A stretch of DNA of 64,000 nt from Polytrichum commune (lineage: Eukaryota > Streptophyta > Polytrichopsida > Polytrichales > Polytrichaceae), in contig OX485805.1 in the NCBI GenBank assembly GCA_950295325.1, positions 16,789,501 through 16,853,500 on the forward strand, read 5' to 3'. Both the position numbers and the translations under genes were made by a program. The notes under the pieces are model-generated. The model saw only the letters and a program-made list of their open reading frames with translations. It did not search any database and was not told the origin of the DNA. Of the stretch, positions 48,263 through 59,633 are shown piece after piece. The number at the start of each line of letters is the position of its first letter. The first letter of the stretch is position 1.

Positions 48263-51049
48263 AAGGACAATACCTTCAGATGATGGTTGCCAACGAATGG
48301 GTTGAACAAAAGAAAATGAGGATAAAGTTGGAGGTGCCTCTCCAAGCTCCAAATCCGCTACGATGTGTCGACAATGGTCGGATAACTCCTTAGGAGTTCG
48401 CCATGGTGGAGGTGGATCCTTGAAATGTCGAGCAAGAATTTGAAAAGATGGTAAAAATTGTTGTTCTGCCGCATTACAAGTGTAGTCCATTGTTTCCTCC
48501 AATAAAATTGGAGCACAAGGCAAATCTGCAACTGAACCGCTGCAACCAAACATTGCCTCCGCAACCATAGTCATAGCAGTGGCTGCAAATGTGATGGGAA
48601 TAAATACCTTCCTGCCATCTCCAGTGGACCATCCCGGTCTAATCCATGCCTCTTCCGTCCAATTATCCAAACCAAAGCCAAGTGGGTAAAGAGCTTGCTG
48701 ACCAACAAGTATATCATAGTTGGTAGCATTAGTAACAACACACTTCATTGACAAATGAGTGTAAGTAGGCCCTGCCCCCACATGAAAAATCAAACGTAGA
48801 GGTGCCTTGGTGTAACCTGTTGCACGTTCAGTGCCCCCTACTGAAGTCACAATAGTGAATGGACAAGGATCCAAGCTTGCTGGCGTCAATCCAAGACTGT
48901 CAGCAAGTCCTTTGCCAATCATAACCGGTTGAGCACCGGAATCCATCATAACTCTCAGTGGTGTAGCACGGATAGTGGGCATATCCGTGCGTGAAACGAC
49001 AAACAAAGATTTGTCGTTCATCAGCCGTACAACTCCAGGTTGCAAATTATGCCGTTCGCGAGCAGGCCTTGCAGAAATGTCTGCAAGATATGCCGCTCCC
49101 GACGCATAATTCGAAAATGACGTATCCACTGCTGAAATTGATGCTGGAGGAATATCAGTTTGCTTACCAAAAGTAATGATCGCCGCATCCGCAAGACTTG
49201 CTCGCAAATTGGCTAAGTCCTCCACCTCGTCAACCACAGCTTGGGATACTTGAAGGGATGGCAAAGCCGCCTTACCTTCTAACATTCTCCCAGCTAAATG
49301 AAAAACTGCAGCAGGCTTGAAATCCGAAGCCATAAATTCCGAACCCGAGAAAATTGGCATATGGAGAATTTTGTATGCCAATGCCTGCGTAACATCCTTC
49401 GAGATGGAATCCCCATCTCTCAAAGGTACAGGGTTTTTAGCCCCAACAACAGTGGTGTCTACCAATCCAAATGACAAAGGTAAACGTGCTTGACCAATCT
49501 GATCAGCTGGTCCGGCATGGCGAGGATGTAGCACCTCGTTGCTACCACCACTCGTGGAAGCCACCGCATCTGCTAATGTTTGTGAACGAGTAGAAGCCGC
49601 CGCCACCACCTCTCCAGCTGCTCCAAACATATACATGTCCGAACCCGAGGTGCCACCACTCACATGCGGCTCAGAAATTTGAGCAAAAGATGCAGAAGAT
49701 TTAAGCTTTTGCTCAAGCTCTGCCACCTTAGCCTCAAGACTTTGCTCCCTTTGAGACTTTCCAGTGACATAACTGGCAGGCCGCATCTCAGGATGTAGTT
49801 GGAAACAATGATCCACATCGTGATTAGTGCCACCACAATGGTTACATTTCAATTGTCTCTTCTTAGAATTGTCCCCTGCCTTTACTGGTTCCATCTTTTG
49901 TTTTAATTTTCCCAAAGGTTGAGTTTTCTTCTTCTTAGGACAATTGGGATCATTCTTCGAATGACCAGCTTCTTCACAACCCCAACAATACAAAATCTTT
50001 TGCTCCTTGACGGGTTGAGTCTCAGCTAAACTACTAGTAGCTGTGACAATTCTTCTTGGTTTCGGATTCTCTGTCATCCAAGATACCATATCCGTGGCAT
50101 CATGTTGGCAAAGAGCCCGATCACATCTCTCAACCACGGCAAACGCTTGTGCAAGCGTAGCTCGGCCCTCGTAATCGAGGATAATCCGAGGTGATGCCAA
50201 CTCAAGTAGCCGCTTGTCAATCTTAGACAAAAAAAATTTAACAAGCTGACTCTCAGCAAAAACACCTCCCGACTCCACAGCAAATCGCGCGAGTCGCGTA
50301 TACATGGTCCGTGGAGTATCATCCTTCTCTCGGCGGAAATCCTGGATGCGCTGCATCTGGTCTCGCCGAAACCCACCATACTCCACTTCCAAATGTGCGA
50401 CAAATTCAGTAAGGGGATTAAACGGAGGTGGTGGACCAACAGCCGTCAATGCTGCCTGTGTAGCACGTGCCACCCGTAAAAGGGTTGCCGTGCTACTGCT
50501 AGCCACCATTGGCCCAAGTGCCAGTTCCGTGTCCTTAGACTCCGCCGGCGATTCCTCCTCCTTTAAGGTGGGTGGAGCTAATGTAGCAATCGCCCCATCT
50601 TTAAGGGCTGAAATAAGCTCAACCCGGGCCTCCCAATACTGCTCCACCTCCCGAAGTTGTCGCTGATGACCCTCTGTCCAGCGTTCATAAGTTTGGAGTG
50701 CCTCATACTCCAAATGCTGAGGCAGAAGTTCAAAGGCATACCAATCATTGAAATTGGAAGACCTTTGGCGTTTCTCCTTAATCCAGGTACGAAACCGGAG
50801 TTTCCAATCGGGCAAGGAAATGCCCCCAGCTCGACCTAAGAACCGATCACGCACTGAATTGTGGCGATCGTCCTCCATTTCGTCGAACGTGCCGACACTC
50901 CAAATCCGAAGCCTACTAGTAGTGTCCAACGCCGAAATAGGCTCAAAAGCCTCGTTGGTATCTACCTCTGGCTCAAGATTTGTGGTATGCACGTCCTCCA
51001 AGTAATCTGGTGATGGCGATCGATAATATCGGCTCCTAGTTTGCACCAT
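48197..51049 (-). CDS. Gag-protease polyprotein running into methyltransferase motif I
   Basis: This is the longest intact frame in the window (950 aa, ATG at 51049). Residues 40-330 are an alpha-helical capsid-like Gag (FGKQ-free, rich in Arg and Glu; RDRFLGRAGGISLPDWKLR, EFVAHLEVEYGGFRRDQMQR). There are two CCHC zinc knuckles, CWGCEEAGHSKNDPNC (355-370) and CNHCGGTNHDVDHC (402-415). An Ala/Ser-rich linker follows, then a retropepsin-like protease with MMDSGAQPVMIG (catalytic Asp703) and YDILVGQQAL (778-787). Residues 930-948 are the AdoMet-binding motif I of the methyltransferase, so the frame ends inside that domain at a TGA. Gag packages the RNA and protease processes the polyprotein. Confidence 0.9.
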   Translation of the reverse strand: MVQTRSRYYRSPSPDYLEDVHTTNLEPEVDTNEAFEPISALDTTSRLRIWSVGTFDEMEDDRHNSVRDRFLGRAGGISLPDWKLRFRTWIKEKRQRSSNFNDWYAFELLPQHLEYEALQTYERWTEGHQRQLREVEQYWEARVELISALKDGAIATLAPPTLKEEESPAESKDTELALGPMVASSSTATLLRVARATQAALTAVGPPPPFNPLTEFVAHLEVEYGGFRRDQMQRIQDFRREKDDTPRTMYTRLARFAVESGGVFAESQLVKFFLSKIDKRLLELASPRIILDYEGRATLAQAFAVVERCDRALCQHDATDMVSWMTENPKPRRIVTATSSLAETQPVKEQKILYCWGCEEAGHSKNDPNCPKKKKTQPLGKLKQKMEPVKAGDNSKKRQLKCNHCGGTNHDVDHCFQLHPEMRPASYVTGKSQREQSLEAKVAELEQKLKSSASFAQISEPHVSGGTSGSDMYMFGAAGEVVAAASTRSQTLADAVASTSGGSNEVLHPRHAGPADQIGQARLPLSFGLVDTTVVGAKNPVPLRDGDSISKDVTQALAYKILHMPIFSGSEFMASDFKPAAVFHLAGRMLEGKAALPSLQVSQAVVDEVEDLANLRASLADAAIITFGKQTDIPPASISAVDTSFSNYASGAAYLADISARPARERHNLQPGVVRLMNDKSLFVVSRTDMPTIRATPLRVMMDSGAQPVMIGKGLADSLGLTPASLDPCPFTIVTSVGGTERATGYTKAPLRLIFHVGAGPTYTHLSMKCVVTNATNYDILVGQQALYPLGFGLDNWTEEAWIRPGWSTGDGRKVFIPITFAATAMTMVAEAMFGCSGSVADLPCAPILLEETMDYTCNAAEQQFLPSFQILARHFKDPPPPWRTPKELSDHCRHIVADLELGEAPPTLSSFSFVQPIRWQPSSEGIVLVEIFGGIDTGLAAVLEAGITV

Positions 51050-52456
51050 AAAATAATCACTTGAGAACCTGCAACTATCTACAAGGTAATGGCAACCTGC
51101 ACCTGTTGCGGGCTATCTAAATGGCAATTCCTTGCCAAATGCCAAGTGTTTATGCCCCCAGAATTCCAAAATTGTGCAAAGGTTTGAGATTGGTAATTAA
51201 AATGAAAAATCAGCGTTGAAAAGGCTCATTTCCAAGGTGATTATGAACTCCAATCAACAAACTAAGTGCACCAATGGACTCCTAGGAAGATTTCACACAA
51301 ATTAGGCTCAAATTTCACTCCAATCGGAGTTAATTTGCTCCCAAAAACAAAAATCAGCGTTGAAATTAGCAATTTCAGCAATGATTTTGACTTCCAATCA
51401 AAAATCCAATTACACCATTGGATTCCTTGGAAAATTTCACACAAAATAGGCTCAAATTTCACTTCAATCGGAGCTAGTATGCCCCCAAATTTGAGCCTCA
51501 AAGTTTGTGACAATGAAATGCCAAATTTGAAAGTGAAAGTAAAATAAAATAAAATAAAATAAAATCCGGTTTATTTAAAATTTTAAAAAATAAAAAAATA
51601 AAACAAAAAAACAAAACAAAAAAAATAATTAATTAACTTAATGAACTTAATCTAAGTAACTTAATTAGCCTAAATGAATTAACTTAATTAACTTAATTAA
51701 ATTAAACTAATGAACCTAATTAATTAAGTTAATCTAAGTTAATGAACTAACCTAATTAACTAAGTGAATTAACTAACCTAATTAACTAAGTGAATTAACT
51801 AACCTAATTAACGAATTAAGCTAACTAACTTAATTAATCAACTTAATCAAGCTTAGTCAACTTAATCAAGCTTAGTCAACTTAATCAAGCTTAGTCAACT
51901 TAATCAACAGTCAAACTTACCTTGAAAAAGGGGGGGGGGCCAGGCTGGCGCCGCCCGCCACCTCGGCCAGGCTGTCGCCCGCCCGCCCCCGGCCCCGGCC
52001 CGCTGCCACCTCGCCGCGGGGCCCGGCTGGCGCCGCCCGCCCGCCCCCGGCCCGGGATGTTGCCGCCCCCAGATGCAGAATTGGAGCTCCAAGAGGGTCC
52101 GGTGAGCTCCGGATCCGTCCGGAGCTCAACCAAAATTAAAACTAAATCGGATTTTGATTGTGGTTTATGTTTGTATTTAAATTAAACTTTGCTTCACAAT
52201 TTGCAAGCAAGAAAATGTGACTTGAGAATCTTGAAACTAAATGGAATCTCAAGATTCAAACATCAATAATTGAAGAAAATACAAGAGACAACCAAAGAAA
52301 AATGGGAAGATTTCTCTCAAAATCTTCTTGAGGATTGCAAGAAATGACGAACTAAGCTTTCAAACACTTGTATCACTCATTTGCTCTCATTACTGGGCCA
52401 TTCTAGCTCAGAAATACAACCAAAAATTAAAAATTTGAATAAATTGTTGTCAAGTA
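51050..52456 (-). other. long untranslated leader of the retrotransposon
   Basis: 1.4 kb lies between the 5' LTR core and the gag start. It contains a two-unit tandem repeat of 144 bp (CAGCGTTGAA at 51211 and 51355), an AAAAT run (51540-51565), a 250-bp block of AATTAACTTAATTAA-type repeats (51630-51900) and a sharply GC-rich block (51930-52075, G-rich on the transcript strand). No usual TGG primer-binding site adjoins the LTR: the transcript-strand sequence there is TACTTGACAACAATTT. Confidence 0.7.
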
Positions 52457-52887
52457 TGAGGGTTTCTCTCTCCAAGCTTAAGAAACTAAAATGTCTCCTT
52501 ACAAAGCTTAAGAAACTCTAAAATTCACACACAAGAGTCAAGCTATCTCTCACTCCACGAAGGGAGAATCCAAGAGTGCAAGTGGTGGAGAAAGAATGCA
52601 AAGGCTTTACTCATAATCTATTACACCATAGCCATGAGAAAGCAACAACAAGCTCTCTCTCTCTCAAAACACACTCACAAGACTTGACTTGACAACAATG
52701 GCAAGTCAAGAGGCCTTCCTCTCCATACAACCCCAATCCTATGTGGAGTTCATCCATGGAGTGGATGAACAACTAACTAGGACTCCCAATGGAGTCCGTT
52801 ACTCATCCCAACACACATGGACTCCTAGTGGAGTCCATTTACTCCTAAATTGACGTGACTTAGCCCCCGATGTCACCTCACGTGACA
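52457..52887 (-). repeat. 5' LTR core (431 bp)
   Basis: TG...CA ends identical to those of 42536-42968, with two substitutions and one CT unit fewer. It lacks the 108-bp block that flanks the 3' LTR core. It should carry the element's promoter. TGAC follows at 52888. Confidence 0.9.
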
Positions 52888-52891
52888 TGAC

Positions 52892-53948
52892 ACTTGTTTT
52901 AAAATTTGATGTTGAGCGAAAAATCTCAAAGACATTGCTTAGACTAGGAGATGGCATCTCGCTTCTATATTGGGTATTGCATCAAAATGAGTTTCCTCGA
53001 GGGAAATTGGAGAGATCACTTGAGATTTACGAGGCTTGTTGCCAATTTTAGATTGCAAAGAAGGAACTGTAATTCAAATATCTCTACAATGGGCTTCAAA
53101 AATTTCCCAATCCTTCTGGAGTAAGGTCTAACACATGATCTCAAAAAATCTTCTAACTGTAAAGTTCCTCAAAGTAGGATGAAACTCACATTTTCGTTCC
53201 GCTTTGAGATACTTGATGGATAGTTTTGATGCATTCAGAATTTGGGTTTGCAAAATGCATCATGTTTGAAACTGTTTCCACCAATTCAACTGACTTAACC
53301 TTTGATAATAATCTGATAATAATTCAATTTCCAAAACTTCCAAGACAAACGAACAACGTAGGTCTAATTGGCTCCCAACATTGATGGGTCGACCTATAAC
53401 ACCGGTTATGTTGGGTAATTACATTACTAGGATAGGAGTCCTACGCATCATCTCATGTCAATGAAAGAATAAAGCAAATCTACTACCGTTATGCTAGATT
53501 TGTAAATTTTTCAATTACATAAGACAAGTTCCCAATGATGTAAGTCAATTGCCCAGAACTCATATGCTTATAGTGTTGCTTCAGCGCTACCAATCATAAC
53601 CTGGCTCCCCACAATCGGTTACCCGATTCAAAAAGCTTGAGCCAAAATACACCTGTATCCATTGGTATCACTGACCAAAAATGAAAAAAATGAAGAAAAA
53701 AAAACCAAACAAATAAACAAACCACAAATCAATAAATCATCTACTGAGCTACAGAGGATGAAAACTATTGGATGCCACTCACCAACGTTCATCCATGCCT
53801 ACGTTATCTGAAAGCCACAAAGCCCCGCAAGAGCTTCAACGCATCGAAGATAAGCTTCCGAGACAGTGCGAATACCGAGAAACGGAGTCGCAACAGCCCA
53901 CGGTTTCACAAGCGTTGGCAAGCGATTTGAAGTGTTTTGGGAGCAGCG
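52892..53948. other. gene-less stretch and upstream region of bL35
   Basis: No gene supported. An A-rich stretch lies at 53680-53720. The last 200 bases are richer in G and C and presumably hold the bL35 promoter and leader; open frames there lack any domain and overlap the true exon in other frames. Confidence 0.4.
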
Positions 53949-54933
53949 ATGGCGATGCTGCAGGCGTGCGCTGTAGCGCGTCCCGTGTCTTCATCAGCTG
54001 GCAATGTGGAGGCGCTCGCCTCGTCATTCAAGGGCTTGTCCGTCCGGAGCAGCCTGTCGATGGCGCCCTTGTGCATCAAGGCACAGCCCGCATTGCAAAT
54101 TTGCAGGAGGATTCAAGTTCTGCCCCCTGTCTCCGCTGCCGGCTACAAGCTCAAGTCTCACAAGGTACGTGGGTGTCAAGAAGCTTTCATTTCCTAAGGT
54201 TTGTGGTTGCCAAATTATGGGGGCATTGTGAATTTTCCTTTCATTGTGAGTTTTCCTCCAGTGCACTAGGAATGTCGCAGAGGACTGCCAATTTTAGTTG
54301 GTTTCTTTCTCATAGTGCATAGCCGGCGGAAGCCATAGGCGAAGTGTAATTTGTGTCGCATTGGTGTGATGTAACTTGGTGAGGTTCACTATTAGCAAGT
54401 GTGTTCGGGGATTGAATTGAGTGAAATGGATGGTTTCCACATGCAAGTGTCATGCTCTTCCAGAAAGGGTTTAGTTAAATTTTTTGTCACTACATGAAGC
54501 TGTGCTTTGGAATTTCTGTTTGTAATTGGGAGCTGCAAAATCGCAGGCATCAGCGAAGAGGTTCAGTGTAACAGGTAGCGGTAAGATTACAAGGAGACAG
54601 GCTGGAAGGGCCCATCTTTTGAGGAAAAAGACCACCAAGCGCAAGAACCGGCTCTCGGGCAAGGTATAGTGACTTCAACTCTGCATTTGAACATGAATTG
54701 GCAAATGTTGTGTGTTTGCCGTTTTTTCTTTCAATTTCTCGACCAATAAGGTTCTTGGAAGGAAAAGTGAACCCTAGTGGAAAACCCTATCTCATATGTG
54801 CCGTCTGCAGCATTTGACTATGTGATAAGGAAACTAAGTAATTGACGTGGGATTTCAATTACAGACCGATGTGCAGCACTGCGACTGGCAGAACGTCATT
54901 GGCGCTTTGCCATACCTGAAGACAAAGAAGTAG
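53949..54933 (+). CDS. RPL35: plastid large-subunit ribosomal protein bL35
   Basis: Exons 53949-54164, 54547-54663 and 54865-54933 join in phase 0 to 133 aa. About 65 N-terminal residues are a Ser/Ala-rich transit peptide ([20 protein letters not shown]). The mature protein begins near [20 protein letters not shown] and has [20 protein letters not shown] and RKNRLSGK, the basic bL35 core that binds 23S rRNA, then [12 protein letters not shown] as in chloroplast homologues. The first ATG in frame is used; an upstream frame starts only with TTG. A GT donor-like AAG/GTTAGC 14 bases after the stop hints at an intron in the 3' untranslated region. Confidence 0.95.
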
Positions 54934-56602
54934 AGATGATTTTCAAGGTTAGCATATTGATTGTGACTGGCATGTTTTAGCTTAGAAGACCTGATTGTAA
55001 ACATCAATGGTATGATAGGAATCAAGAGCATGACAATCTACGACAACAAGTGCCCTCTGCATTTCTTTCAATGCGATGAGATATACTTAAAGACTGCAAT
55101 TTTTCATACAGAAGTCTGAAACATGATGCTCACAGGGGTATCTTTCACACAGAAGTCTAACTGGTTCTAAGTTGATCTCGCAAGGTTCAGGTTGAATCAG
55201 CATTGCATTTTATACTAGAATGTCATGTGATCATTGGAGGCTTACCTATCCATCCAGGGAGCTTGATTAGTTTTTTTGGAAAGACTATCAATATGGAGAT
55301 TCAGTCATAGAATGAGAGCAGGATTTTAAAATGCAAAGTGTGTTGGAGACTGGTGCATAAACATGGGTCAAAAGTTACAGTAGGTTACATTAGGTTAATT
55401 AGAAATTTGTCAAAGGCCGGGTTTGTATCTAACAAAGAGCTTGCCATATTTGTTTAACATCAGGACCGATCTATATCCATATATTAAGTCATCTTACATA
55501 ATTCACAACTAAAGTGCATAAACGAGATGAGAAGTACTGCAAAGGGACATTGTGAAAGTTTGATTTTTTGTTTAGTTTTTGCTGAATTAAGAATTGATCT
55601 GCCCTCATACAATATGATCACTGTTAATTATGGAATAACATTCTGCAAATTTGATACTGCAAATTTGCTTTAGATACTCAAGATGTATATGTAAATGTCA
55701 ATGATTGCAGCAAGCACACTCCCTCACTTGCTACTGCAGACTGTCTTTGGAAACTGTAGGCCATCTCAACTGCATGATTCCCATATAGCACCTACACTAT
55801 GCACCTACATTGTCTGAGTGGTGGATAAATGTGAGGTTTAGAATTTCCACTAGAAATCCAACACTTATATTAGAGATTCTTATATGACAAATATATAAGT
55901 GAACAATAATGACAAGTATTTGAAGGAAGTTTACAAACGTCCTCACTTACTACTGCAGATTGTCTCCAAAAACTGCAGACCCTCTCAATGCATGATTCCC
56001 ATATAGCACCTCCACTACACAAGTTGTCTGAGTGGTGGGAAAATATTTAAGTTCAGAGTTCCCACTAGAAATCCTATATTCATATTACACCTATATCAGC
56101 GATTTGTATATGACACAATATAAAAGAAATGGACAATAATGACACAGCTGATTTCGAAGGGTTCCAGATTGTGACAGTGCATCACAAGTAATTGCCTCAA
56201 ACACCATCTTTGAGGGTTGTGAATCAAATTTCCTCTGTGTACAGTTTACATATCTTGTGGTGCCTCACTGAAGATGACTATTTTGCACAATATGTGCATT
56301 CCCTTGAGCTTCAACTATGCTAAGCCTACCTGGCTTGTAGTCAGATTTTTGGTACATGTTGCAACGCATGCAACAGTAAATTGTATTCCTGATTCTCATG
56401 GTAGGTTGATCTTCCACGGTATGATCCAGAGAGTTTTGATTGGAATACAATGAAGCGCTAAAATTGGCTTGCTAGAATGTGAGATCTATATCCACCCACT
56501 TTCAGTTTCTTCAATCATAAGCTTGGGGAAACCTTGTTGGCAGATAGGTATGAAGAGCACACAGTTTATGAACAGGCTTACACCTGAGCTTCAAATACAC
56601 TA
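54934..56602. other. intergenic region between bL35 and the small minus-strand gene
   Basis: No complete gene. It contains the bL35 3' flank, a tandem duplication (55709-56150) and an exon-like open segment at 56405-56461 on the plus strand, preceded by GGTAG and ending in TAA. Confidence 0.4.
55709..56150. repeat. two-unit tandem duplication, period about 219 bp
   Basis: CCTCACTTGCTACTGCAGA at 55722 returns as CCTCACTTACTACTGCAGA at 55941. Each is followed by CATGATTCCCATATAGCACC, GTCTGAGTGGTGG, CCACTAGAAATCC and GACAATAATGACA in the same order. It is non-coding. Confidence 0.7.
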
Positions 56603-58250
56603 CTACCTTTGCAGGCTCTCTTCTTTCCGTGTCATTGCTTCCATCAGAACATCAATGGCCCAGTCTTTGATATCCTCCTGGATGGGCCACGAAAAAGACC
56701 AACATGTGTCAAGAGGAGTGTTTGGAATTCCAGATCAACATCTAGTATGTATCACCATTGAATTTTGGACAACTTCGACCTTTCAATTCTTGAGCCTCTG
56801 GTGCAGGGGTAACAAATGGCACACTACATGTAGCTTGACAGTGAAGATCTGAAGTGCTAAGGAAATGGAGAAATCTTAAACTGTTGAGATTAAAAGGCTC
56901 AAAATTAATTAGCATGCATACATGTTTAGGTCAAGGATTCTGAAGTGAAAGAAGAGGACAACTTACGAGGCTCATTGGTTCCCCTGACCGAATGCGAGCG
57001 TGTGACCGACCAATTTTGGACTCAAAGGGCGTGCGAGGCCGCAGCTCTTGAATTTCATCCCATTGCTCACGACTGAGGGGCTTAAGGTTGGCTTGCACCT
57101 CAGCAAACTCCTTGGCTTGCCTCTCAATTCGTTCTGGCTCCAGTGATTCGTCGTACTGCATTCACCAAACCACACTCCTCAACATTCAAAATTCCAAACC
57201 ACTCTTATCAATCAAAGTAGACTCATCAAATCACTGCACTAAGGTTCCAATATGATGTGGGAGTTATTTGAATGGTACCACTAGAAGCAGGGGAAAAAAA
57301 ACAACCTCCTACTGCCCATCGTATCATTTAACTGTGTGAACCACGGAGAGGAAGCACCACTTGCAGGTAAATTGCAGGTACATTTGAACCAACAAGTGTG
57401 TGGATAGTTGCCTGTCGCGAGTAGGGAAAATGACTCCCAAGTAGGTTAGTCACTAAAACACATAAATGTTTGAGACTGGAATGCGACAGCCTCGTAGGTT
57501 AGTCATTGCAACATTTAAGATGCTTGAGAAATGGAAGGCAGTTGCGTGCACACATGTAAGAAAACCACCTTATTCAAGAGCCCCTCTCTTTTCCATTAGT
57601 GCAATCACAAGTTTATACATATAAGAGAGCCACCTTCATCAAGACGACGATGAAGGTAAAGTTTATGCTTGAGCAATATGAGCAAGAAATGTTTCACTTT
57701 TGTCATGACATAATCCCTTTTTCTTTTCTTTTCCCCCTCCCCCCTTTGCGGAATCTGTATGGCAAGGGAGAGGGGCACTAGTCCTAACGAATCAAGTTCC
57801 AATTAGAGGTAAATCAACAAACGACAAACAGGGATTTCACAAAAACACCATCTCACGGTGGTGCCCCCTGTTCGCAGAAAACCCTAATTACAACCATAGG
57901 AATCAACACAGGAGGAAAACCCAATTTGCTAAGACCACCAGACCAGGATCGGCTATATTGCAATGCAATTCGACCATAACAAAAGCGAGAAGAAGCAATG
58001 TATAGAGCATGCATACCATCATGGTGAGCTTGGCAAGCACGATGGCAGCTACCATGCCTACAGCCACTTTGAGATTAGGGGTGTCAAAGTACTCTCGACT
58101 TTGAGGCACTTTCACAGGATACGGTGGCTCCCTCTTCTTCTCGGTCTTGGCTCGCGCAGGTCGTAGAACGATGGGTCCTCCTCCGCTCCGGAGAGCCAAC
58201 TGCTTCGACCCATTTCGAAGAAGATGCTTGGCCGCCCTCCCGACCGCCAT
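56603..58250 (-). CDS. unrecognised small membrane protein, probably mitochondrial or plastid
   Basis: Exons 58017-58250, 56967-57155 and 56603-56677 join in phase 0 to 165 aa. I do not recognise the family. The first 40 residues are basic with few acids (MAVGRAAKHLLRNGSKQLAL), typical of an organelle presequence. A proline-rich YPVKVPQSREYFDTPN precedes one membrane segment, LKVAVGMVAAIVLAKLTMM (about 60-78). A charged tail follows, with ERIERQAKEFAEVQANLKPL, LRPRTPFESKIGRSHARI and DWAIDVLMEAMTRKEESLQR. The layout recalls small accessory subunits of inner-membrane complexes, but that is only a guess. ATG at 58250 is the first in frame; the upstream in-frame TTG was not used. Exon 2 could also be read through GTAAGT to a stop at 56931, but the third exon gives a better coding end. 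Confidence 0.75.
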
Positions 58251-59533
58251 CGCCACAAAATTCCCAACCAAATTACCACATTCTTCTTCCTGAATTCCTG
58301 CACTCCAACTCGCAGGAATGCCTCCTTCTCTCTCTCTCTCTCTCCTCTTATCTAAAACCCAAAACCCCTAAAGTTTTGAACTTCAGGGAGATTTTCCCAT
58401 ATTTTCATAGATTGAGTCTCCAAATTTGGTGTGCTGAGATTCGAGAGCGAGTGACTGCTTCCGCGTAAGTTAGGTGTGTGGGCCTTATATGGACACTTTT
58501 TGAGTGGTAATGTTAGTATTGGAAAGGCTTGTAGTTGTGGATGGGAACTAAAAAGACAAGTGGCTCGATGAGATTGAACAATGTGCTCAAAATATAAACA
58601 ACATCCTTGGTTTACTAAATAACACAGTTGGGAGGACATGATATGTGAAATGTAAGGTGAAAGAGTATCTTCACTATGACCTCCTATAATTACATGCATC
58701 TTAACTCCCACTTTTGAAACTTGAAATGATATTCTACTTGGTTCACAATTGTTAATTTGGATGAGACAATTCTTTAATTGATCTAATGATCAAAATTGTA
58801 AGTGTAGTTCAAAGTGCCCACTAGGGAGCCACATGTGAAAATGATGTGGCCCATAATTATTAGCCAACATGTATTTGAACTATAATACCCATATATGTAC
58901 TCACAAGAAGTAGAATTGTTCACACACACACACAAAGAGAATATATATAGTGTGTAAAGACACTAATTCCTAATAAACAAACATCAAATTTGGAACCAAC
59001 AATGTCAAAATGTTATGGCATTTAGACATTGACTTTGTACAAGATATCCTAATCGACTAGATTTTTATCTTGGATTATACTGCACACCATAGAAGCCAAC
59101 CCTCATGAAAATAATCATTAAGATAGACATGCCTAACTCGGTTACTTATTTTAATTAGACACCCATATTAAGAGTGGTATGTGATTTAATGTGGATCCAA
59201 GAATAGATACCAAAAGGACATGTATTTAAAAGAGATAAGTTGGACCGCGTTGCTTAGAATATGATAACCATCATAAGCTTAATACTCAACGTAAATTGGG
59301 GATACCTATATGACCATTGAACGAGCACGAAAATCCTCACTTTGATAATGAAGAAAATTATCACACGAGCTCCATATTTTGGAGTTGCTAGCCATCTCGT
59401 ACCAATCGCGTGTTTCATATCCTTGGTTGGGGAAAAAAAAGTAACCATTTAAGAGCCATCTACCTTTGTAGGCTCGTCTTAGCTTAGCAACACAAGCATG
59501 AAGTTGAAGGAGCCCCCCGGAGAGGCTCATCAT
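58251..59533. other. intergenic region before GatB
   Basis: The first 200 bases, with a CT run at 58326-58350, are the presumed promoter and leader of the small minus-strand gene. The rest is AT-rich with a CA run at 58921-58933. The block at 59170-59250 resembles 3300-3375. No gene is supported. Confidence 0.4.
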
Positions 59534-59572
59534 GAAGAAGAAGAAGAAGAAGAAGAAGAAGAAGAAGAAGAT
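59534..59572. repeat. GAA trinucleotide microsatellite upstream of GatB
   Basis: About 13 uninterrupted GAA units, 60-100 bases before the GatB start codon, probably in the promoter or 5' untranslated leader. Confidence 0.9.
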
Positions 59573-59633
59573 CCACAAGAGCTGAGCTGAGAGAGTGAAG
59601 GAGCGAGCTCAAGCGGAAGCTAAGAGGCCGGCT

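Larger units (their letters stand above)
42428..52887 (-). mobile_element. Ty3/gypsy LTR retrotransposon encoding a DNMT3-like DNA methyltransferase and a PHD finger
   Basis: The element reads right to left. The LTR cores are at 52457-52887 (5') and 42536-42968 (3'). A 108-bp repeat flanks the 3' LTR core on both sides. TGAC adjoins both outer ends (42424-42427, 52888-52891) and may be a 4-bp target duplication. A polypurine AGTGGGGGCA (about 43078-43087) precedes the 3' terminal block. The polyprotein order is Gag, protease, C5-MTase, RT, RNase H, integrase and PHD finger. All parts down to integrase share one frame once a 419-bp insertion is set aside. In-frame stops at 48197, 48149, 47363, 46967, 44360 and 44147 plus a one-base frameshift near 44473 make this copy non-autonomous. 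Confidence 0.93.

Noticed and set aside
51904-52185. Four overlapping Pro/Gly/Arg-rich open frames
   Set aside because: They occur in several frames of the same GC-saturated block and are compositional artefacts of the retrotransposon leader.
53768-54322. 184-codon frame overlapping bL35
   Set aside because: It lies in a different frame from the conserved bL35 peptide and runs through its splice donor.
59595-59633. GTG at 59595 as an upstream start of GatB
   Set aside because: Nuclear plant genes rarely start at GTG, and the ATG at 59634 already gives a full targeting peptide.
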